A stretch of DNA of 9,994 bases from Sphingobacteriaceae bacterium (GTDB lineage Bacteria; Bacteroidota; Bacteroidia; Sphingobacteriales; Sphingobacteriaceae): positions 1 to 9,994 of the forward strand of contig JANWIB010000115.1 in the NCBI GenBank assembly GCA_025450155.1. The letters are read 5' to 3'. Numbering within the stretch: the first letter of the stretch is position 1; each line of letters starts with the position of its first letter. The position numbers were made by a program, and so were the translations under genes. This document shows, one piece after another, positions 4,601 through 9,994 of the stretch. The notes beneath the pieces were generated by a model. The model was not told the DNA's origin and searched no databases. It saw only the letters and a list, made by a program, of their open reading frames with translations.

Positions 4601-6617
4601 CTGCCTGATTTTTTCTGGTTTATTCCTGTTGTTTTTTGTAAACAATAACACGCAGGCACAAACAGAAAATGCAGAAACAGAAGAAATTATTGAATCACTT
4701 TCTGATATAGTGACCGAAGATTATGATTATTCGGAATTGACGGAAAGATTGAATTATTATAAGCGAAATCCAATTAACCTGAATAAAACATCGCGGGAGG
4801 AATTGCAGGAACTTATTTTCTTATCGCCATTGCAAATCAATTCTTTATTAAAATATCCTGAAACGAATGGTTATTTTATTGATATACTTGAACTTCAGGC
4901 AGTAGAAGGATTTGATACAGAAATCATTCAACGTCTTTTGCCTTTTGTAAGTATAAGTTCTAATCCATTCGCAGATGTTTCTTTCAAAAAAATGCTATCA
5001 TCAGGACAGCATGATTTCATGTTGCGCTATGGGCAATTAATTGAAAAACCACAGGGTTTTTCAGACTCGGATGCGGGTTATTTAGGAACACCACAGCGTT
5101 CGCTCATACGATACCGATACATGTTTCAGAATAGTTTTTCAGCCGGCATCACTGCTGAAAAGGATGCTGGTGAAAGTTTCTTCGCAGGAAAACAGAAAAA
5201 TGGCTTTGATTTTTATTCCGGATTTATCGCTTATAAAGGAAAAGGCAGTTTAAAAAAACTAATCATTGGTGATTATGCACTTCAATTTGGGCAAGGCCTT
5301 GCTTTATGGTCAGGTTTGAGCTTTGGGAAAGGAGCATCCATTGTTACTATTCCGAAACAGGATATTGGACTTCGGCCTTATACTTCCAGTAACGAGGCCC
5401 TGTTTTTTAGGGGGACTACAGCGACACTTGGTTTTAAAAATATCACATTGACACCCTTTGCCTCATTCCGCTTTTTGGATGCAACTATTAGTGCAGATAA
5501 AGACGAAGTGAGTTCTATTAATCAAAGTGGATTTCATCGCACATTAACTGAAATTAGTAACAAATATGCGCTTAAAGAACTGATTTACGGTGCCGCCATT
5601 CAATACGATTATCGCAGCCTTAAAACTGGTTTTATTGCTTATCAAACCAAATTTGATCATCCTTTCGAACAAGGAAAAATGCCATATAATCGGTATAATT
5701 TTTCAGCTTCCGGTTTGATTAATTTGGGTTGGTATTATCATTATAACTGGCGGAATTTTTATTTTTTTGGAGAATCTGCCCATAGTTTAAACAGCGGTTT
5801 TGCGCATTTAACCGGCACCATGATGAGTGTTGCACCTACAGTTTCTCTTGTAGGGGTTTATCGAAATTATCAAAAAGATTATTACTCGTTTTTTAATCAG
5901 GCAGTAGCTGAATCGATAGGAAGTAATGAAAATGGCTTTTATTCGGGTATATTAATTACTCCCAACTCTAAGCTTGAGATTTCAGGCTATACAGATTTCT
6001 TCAGGTTCCCCTGGCTTAAGTTTGGCGTAGATGCGCCTTCAAAAGGGTATGAGTTTTTATTCCAATTAAGTTACTCCCCCAGCAAAAAATTAAAAGCTTT
6101 ATTCCGATATAAAGAGGAAAATAAAGAAGAGAATGATGAATTAGAGAATTCCATTAATTTTCTGGAATCGGTACGGAAACAAAATTACCGGATTGATTTA
6201 AACTATAAAATAAACGCTGCTTTCCAAATAAAAAACAGGGTGGAACTGGTTAATTATAAAAAAGGATTACAGCCTTTAGAAACAGGGTACTTGCTTTATC
6301 AGGATATCGCTTACAACCCTGTCAAATCAAAATTCTCTGGGAATGCCCGGTTCACTATTTTTGATACACGAGGGTTCAATACACGTGTCTACGCATATGA
6401 AACCGATGTTTTATATAGTTTTTCGACTCCTGGCTTTCAGGATAAAGGATTAAGAATCTATTTTAATGGACGGTATAAAATAAAAAAGGGGATGGATATT
6501 TGGTTCCGGTATGCTGTTACCAGCTATATTAACAAAGATGCTATTGGTTCAGGATTGGGACTTATTAAAGGGAACAAACAATCGGATATAAAAGCTCAAA
6601 TCAGGTTTCAGTTTTGA
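4590..6617 (+). CDS. Outer-membrane barrel protein with ComEA-like helix-hairpin-helix domain
   Basis: A 675-residue exported protein. Signal peptide 1-24 (hydrophobic CLIFSGLFLLFFV, cleavage near TQAQ). After an acidic linker (25-58), residues 60-121 match the ComEA-type tandem helix-hairpin-helix domain: NPINLNKTSREELQEL (60-75), then the hairpin FLSPLQI, YPETNGYF (89-96) and LELQAVEGFDTEII (100-113). ComEA is the periplasmic DNA receptor of natural transformation. The canonical GIG hairpins are altered (FLS and GFD), so DNA binding may be weak or lost. Residues 130-675 are rich in aromatic, alternating strands with GLA.GF-type turns and end in KAQIRFQF, an outer-membrane barrel end. Start overlaps the previous gene by 11 bases and comEC overlaps the end by 4. 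I infer a role in DNA uptake from this linkage; it is not shown by the sequence alone. Confidence 0.8.
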   Translation: MSFNCLIFSGLFLLFFVNNNTQAQTENAETEEIIESLSDIVTEDYDYSELTERLNYYKRNPINLNKTSREELQELIFLSPLQINSLLKYPETNGYFIDILELQAVEGFDTEIIQRLLPFVSISSNPFADVSFKKMLSSGQHDFMLRYGQLIEKPQGFSDSDAGYLGTPQRSLIRYRYMFQNSFSAGITAEKDAGESFFAGKQKNGFDFYSGFIAYKGKGSLKKLIIGDYALQFGQGLALWSGLSFGKGASIVTIPKQDIGLRPYTSSNEALFFRGTTATLGFKNITLTPFASFRFLDATISADKDEVSSINQSGFHRTLTEISNKYALKELIYGAAIQYDYRSLKTGFIAYQTKFDHPFEQGKMPYNRYNFSASGLINLGWYYHYNWRNFYFFGESAHSLNSGFAHLTGTMMSVAPTVSLVGVYRNYQKDYYSFFNQAVAESIGSNENGFYSGILITPNSKLEISGYTDFFRFPWLKFGVDAPSKGYEFLFQLSYSPSKKLKALFRYKEENKEENDELENSINFLESVRKQNYRIDLNYKINAAFQIKNRVELVNYKKGLQPLETGYLLYQDIAYNPVKSKFSGNARFTIFDTRGFNTRVYAYETDVLYSFSTPGFQDKGLRIYFNGRYKIKKGMDIWFRYAVTSYINKDAIGSGLGLIKGNKQSDIKAQIRFQF

Positions 6618-8719
6618 TAGAAACGATACAAAAAGGCGAAATTCCATTCGTAAGGATACTAATTCCACTAATTTTTGGAATTAGTATGGCCCTATGCCTT
6701 CCACCCACAATTAATTGGTTTAACAGCCTCCAATTTTTATTAATCGGATCATTGGTGATTTTTGTTATATGCCATGTTTTCTATAAAAAACTTCGGCTTT
6801 ATAGATGGCGATGGATTACGGGAATACTTTTGTTTCTTTTTATCGGCATTTGTGGATACGAGATTACAACTGTTGCTGGCCAAAGGCTTGAAGAAAATCA
6901 TTTTAGTAAACTCAGGCAAGAGTTTCTATTAGTTAATATATCCTCAGAACCTAAAGTAAGCGGCGATATTGTCCGTTTTGAAACCAAGGCGCAGCAAAGC
7001 ATTCAAGGTAGTAAATCGATTCCATCTGTGGGAAATTTACTGATTGCACTAAAAGTACAGAGAAAGCAGGCCTACCGTTACGGTGATCTTTTACTTATTC
7101 CTGCTAAGTTTAATGAAGTTGAGCCACCATTTAATCCCTATGAATTTGATTTTCGAGACTATCTTTCGCATAAAGCCATTTACCACCAGACTTTTATTAA
7201 CGAGCATCAAATAAAAGTACTTAAGCACGATCAGGGAAACTTTATTATTGCTTCAGCCATACGATTACGCCAAAAATTAGTAGAACGGTTTAATAAGTTT
7301 ATAGCAGCTAAAGATGCAGCAGCAGTTGCTTCAACATTGATTTTAGGTTACCGGGCAGATCTAAGTAAGGAGGTGTTAAGTGCCTACTCCGCAACCGGAA
7401 CGATGCATGTGCTCTCTGTTTCCGGAATGCATGTTGGAATTGTGTTTTTTGTACTCACATTCCTTTTAAAAAGCATGGACAGGACACGAAAATTCCGGTT
7501 AATGAAAGCGGTCTTAATTTTAGTGCTGATCTGGGCTTATTCTTGTGTCACCGGCTTCTCGTCGGCAGTTTGCCGGGCTGCACTAATGCTAAGCTTTGTC
7601 ATTATTGGAAAAGCAATAAATAAGAGTCAGAATACGTATAACCTGGTGGCTGTTTCGGCGGTGATTTTGCTTATTTATAATCCTTTCTTTTTAGTGGATG
7701 TAGGTTTTCAATTATCGTACCTGGCCGTATTGGGGTTGGTGTATCTTTATCCTAAAATATATCATGCTTTCTATATTAAAAACTATGTTTTTGATAAGAT
7801 ATGGAGCTATTCAGCGCTATCTATTGCAGCCCAGTTAGCCACATTTCCGTTAAGTTTATACTACTTTCACCAGTTTCCACTCAACTTTTTATTCAGTAAT
7901 TTATTTATTGTTTTGCCGGTTACTCTGATTATGTATGGCGGGTTACTTTTTGTACTACTACCTTTCGATTGGATATCACAGCCGCTGGGATGGTTGTTAC
8001 AAAAACTCATCAGTTTTACCAATTCCGGATTACATTATCTGGAGAATCTTCCGTTTTCTGTTGCTAAAGGGATTTGGGTAAGTAGTTGGGAATACCTTCT
8101 TATTTACCTTTTCATTTTTGTTTGTATCTATTTCTTCGCTTTAAAGAAAAAACCGTTTTTAATAACGGGCTTACTATTAATCCTGGTTTTTGTTTTAAAT
8201 TCAAGTTTAAAGATCGTTTTTAGGCAAAAAGAGAATAAAGTGATTTTTTATAGCCTGAGAAAGAAATCGGCTATTGGATTTATTGAGGGAAGGCAGGCAT
8301 TCTTTTTAACAAACTTGTCTGAAGATGATAAAACCTATCTGTTTTCTGTACAACCTTTTATAGATGCAGAATTAATTAAGAATACCCATCAATTAAGTAC
8401 AGGAGAGACTTTCTCGAAAGGAAATTTTTTGTGTGATAGTAATTTTATTCAGTTTAGAAACTGGAAGATGGTAATTTGGAACAAGCGTTTTGATTTTCGA
8501 GTGTATAAGAAAAAGCTTGCGGTTCATGCAGTATTGCTCTCTGATAATCCAGGGGTAAACCTCGCATCTCTGGTGGAATTTATACAATTTCAGCTTCTAT
8601 TAATAGACGGCACCAATAGCGATTATAAGATAAGCCGGTGGGTGAAACAGGCAAAAGACCTTCATCTAAATTATTATGTGTTAAAAAAGAATCCGGCATA
8701 TATTGTGGCGTTACCATAA
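6614..8719 (+). CDS. comEC: ComEC/Rec2 family DNA-uptake channel
   Basis: A 701-residue polytopic inner-membrane protein of the ComEC family, which moves single-stranded DNA into the cytoplasm in natural transformation. Order: N-terminal membrane helices (about 10-86), a DUF4131-type soluble region (about 100-205, with PPFNPYEFDFRDYL at 171-184), then the Competence domain (about 235-510) with HVLSVSGMHVG (265-275), VTGFSSAVCRAALM (312-325) and FQLSYLAVLGL (365-375), with about 11 membrane segments overall. The C-terminal part (540-701) lies where the metallo-beta-lactamase-like domain sits, but has no HxHxDH motif, so it is probably not a metal-dependent nuclease. Start is TTG at 6614, overlapping the upstream stop as TTGA. 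It gives the usual KGEIPFVRILIP start; the next ATG (M25, at 6686) would lose the first helix. A 12-bp hairpin lies at codons 15-25. Confidence 0.93.
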   Translation: MIETIQKGEIPFVRILIPLIFGISMALCLPPTINWFNSLQFLLIGSLVIFVICHVFYKKLRLYRWRWITGILLFLFIGICGYEITTVAGQRLEENHFSKLRQEFLLVNISSEPKVSGDIVRFETKAQQSIQGSKSIPSVGNLLIALKVQRKQAYRYGDLLLIPAKFNEVEPPFNPYEFDFRDYLSHKAIYHQTFINEHQIKVLKHDQGNFIIASAIRLRQKLVERFNKFIAAKDAAAVASTLILGYRADLSKEVLSAYSATGTMHVLSVSGMHVGIVFFVLTFLLKSMDRTRKFRLMKAVLILVLIWAYSCVTGFSSAVCRAALMLSFVIIGKAINKSQNTYNLVAVSAVILLIYNPFFLVDVGFQLSYLAVLGLVYLYPKIYHAFYIKNYVFDKIWSYSALSIAAQLATFPLSLYYFHQFPLNFLFSNLFIVLPVTLIMYGGLLFVLLPFDWISQPLGWLLQKLISFTNSGLHYLENLPFSVAKGIWVSSWEYLLIYLFIFVCIYFFALKKKPFLITGLLLILVFVLNSSLKIVFRQKENKVIFYSLRKKSAIGFIEGRQAFFLTNLSEDDKTYLFSVQPFIDAELIKNTHQLSTGETFSKGNFLCDSNFIQFRNWKMVIWNKRFDFRVYKKKLAVHAVLLSDNPGVNLASLVEFIQFQLLLIDGTNSDYKISRWVKQAKDLHLNYYVLKKNPAYIVALP
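6656..6687 (+). repeat. Perfect 12-bp hairpin inside the start of comEC
   Basis: ATACTAATTCCA (6656-6667) and TGGAATTAGTAT (6676-6687) are exact reverse complements around an 8-base loop. The hairpin begins 42 bases after the comEC start codon, inside codons 15-25. No T tract follows, so it is not a terminator. The alternative ATG (6686) lies at its 3' edge. Confidence 0.8.
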
Positions 8720-8766
8720 CGTATAAATTAATAAACCTCTACTGTTCTTTTCGAGACGATATAATT

Positions 8767-9994
8767 TTAAGCTGTTTCTTTTGAATGGAGCACCTTATCG
8801 GTATCCGAATATTGGGCCTTAATGGGTATAGTAAACCAAAAAGTAGAGCCTTTTGCTGCTTCGCTCTCTACGCCCCAATGTCCCCGATGCGCCTGTATAA
8901 TTTCCGAAGATATATATAAACCCAAACCCAGGCCGGTAAATTGCGGTGATACATCGTCTACACGATAAAAACGTTGATAAATATTTTTCAGCTTCTCTTT
9001 CGGTATCCCAATACCAAAATCAGTAACCGATATTTTTACGAAATCACCCTCTTTTTCCACATTAAGCAATATTTCTTTTGCATTTGGCGAATATTTTATT
9101 GCATTACTCAAGTAGTTCATTAACACCTGTTCAATACGCAATTTATCCCCCTCTATTGGTTCTGTTACGGTATTTTTTACCCGTATTTCGTGCGAATTTC
9201 CCTGCTGATAAATCGAGTCCGCAATTATTTCGTCTATACCAAAGGTGTTAATGTGAAGTTTTAATTTGCCCGCTTGTATTTTTGTTACATCCAGCAGATC
9301 TGATATCAAATCAATTATTTTATTGATCTGTCTGATTGACCCTTCAAGAAAAGGTATTAGAACTTTAGGATCATCTTTTCGCTCTATTAATCGGTGCAAT
9401 AGTTGCAGACTGGCTTTCATGCTGGTGACCGGGGTTTTTAATTCATGACTGGCAATACTTAAAAATTCTTCTTTTTGCTTCAGCAATGATTCTATTAACT
9501 CTTTTTCTTTCAGAGTCTCTTTAACAAATCGTTCCTGTATTCTCAATTCCTGCTCTGCTATTTTTTGCTTATGAATTTCGATAACTGTACCCACCCACAT
9601 TGTAATGTGATTGTATTTATCTTTAACAGGTATAGCACTTTCTACGTGCCAGCGATATTCACCATTGGCTTTCCGTAAGCGGTACTTAATTTCATGTGGA
9701 TTACCCGTATGTACAGCCTTTTGCCACGAATCTGTTGCATACGCTAAATCTTCAGGGTGTATGGCCCGTTGCCAGAAAGAAAAAAATCCCTCCTGTACAG
9801 GTAAACCGGTATATTCTTCCCATCTCTTACTACAGTATTCAATTTCGCCATCTGGTTTGGCCGTGAACGTAATTTGAGGAATTGAATCAAGTATTGTTCT
9901 TAACTGGACAACGCTTTTGGGTAATGGTTTTTCCAACAATTTCTTTTCTTGTATTTCTGTAAAATACAATACCAATTCTTTTCCTATTGGGAAG
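8767..9994 (-). CDS. PAS-domain sensor histidine kinase, N-terminus beyond the window
   Basis: The 3' part of a sensor histidine kinase. The frame stays open to the right edge. Residues are numbered here from the TTG at 9975, which need not be the start. The first visible residues (KELVLYFTEIQEKKLLEK) look like the end of a preceding PAS/PAC unit. A PAS_3-like domain follows at about 25-145, with PDGEIEYCSKRWEEYTG (41-57), IHPEDL (72-77) and YRWHVESAIPV (107-117), then a coiled coil to about 170. The kinase core is complete: HisKA H-box FLSIASHELKTPVTSM with H177, N-box NYLSNAIKYSPN (287-298), G1 VTDFGIGIP (317-325), F-box YQRFYRVDD (333-341) and G2 TGLGLGLYIS (347-356). No receiver domain follows. 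It ends 47 bases from comEC, convergent, with no terminator I can see between. Its signal and regulator are unknown. Confidence 0.9.
   Translation of the reverse strand, partial: FPIGKELVLYFTEIQEKKLLEKPLPKSVVQLRTILDSIPQITFTAKPDGEIEYCSKRWEEYTGLPVQEGFFSFWQRAIHPEDLAYATDSWQKAVHTGNPHEIKYRLRKANGEYRWHVESAIPVKDKYNHITMWVGTVIEIHKQKIAEQELRIQERFVKETLKEKELIESLLKQKEEFLSIASHELKTPVTSMKASLQLLHRLIERKDDPKVLIPFLEGSIRQINKIIDLISDLLDVTKIQAGKLKLHINTFGIDEIIADSIYQQGNSHEIRVKNTVTEPIEGDKLRIEQVLMNYLSNAIKYSPNAKEILLNVEKEGDFVKISVTDFGIGIPKEKLKNIYQRFYRVDDVSPQFTGLGLGLYISSEIIQAHRGHWGVESEAAKGSTFWFTIPIKAQYSDTDKVLHSKETA

Noticed and set aside
8720..8766. Terminator between the convergent comEC and histidine kinase genes
   Set aside because: The 47 bases contain no stable stem followed by a T run on either strand that I can find.

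Overview
The window looks like chromosomal DNA from a member of the Bacteroidota, most likely near the Sphingobacteriales or Cytophagales. This rests on low G+C content, the near absence of Shine-Dalgarno sequences, promoter boxes of the TAnnTTTG type, many exported proteins with signal peptides ending in -AQ or -SQ, and Bacteroidota-type families: a DUF2795 protein, a DUF4412 protein, a PorV/PorQ-like barrel and a ComEC preceded by a helix-hairpin-helix barrel protein. I see no IS element, tRNA, rRNA, CRISPR array or phage gene, and no stretch over 300 bases lacks a gene.

Left part (1-1202, + strand): gatC is followed after one base by a PduO/MMAB-type cobalamin adenosyltransferase and a terminator hairpin. 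A very acidic DUF2795 protein then stands alone, with its own promoter and a strong two-way terminator.

Middle part (1219-3701, - strand): three genes, a probable lipoprotein of unknown function, an LpxH-like metallophosphoesterase, and a secreted DUF4412-type protein. They are separated by gaps of 100-270 bases that carry inverted repeats. One of these frames a good Bacteroidota -7 box upstream of the phosphoesterase gene.

Right-centre (3803-8719, + strand): a tight operon of three overlapping genes, namely a PorV/PorQ-like outer-membrane barrel, an outer-membrane barrel with a ComEA-like helix-hairpin-helix domain at its N-terminus, and ComEC. Together they could form a route for DNA from the outer membrane through the periplasm to the inner membrane, with the usual separate ComEA replaced by a domain tethered to a barrel. 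This is the most interesting part of the window. A perfect 12-bp hairpin lies just inside the comEC reading frame, and the ComEC C-terminal domain lacks the metal-binding motif of the nuclease-type domain.

Right end (8767-9994, - strand): a PAS-domain hybrid-free histidine kinase, cut off at its N-terminus by the window edge and convergent with comEC.
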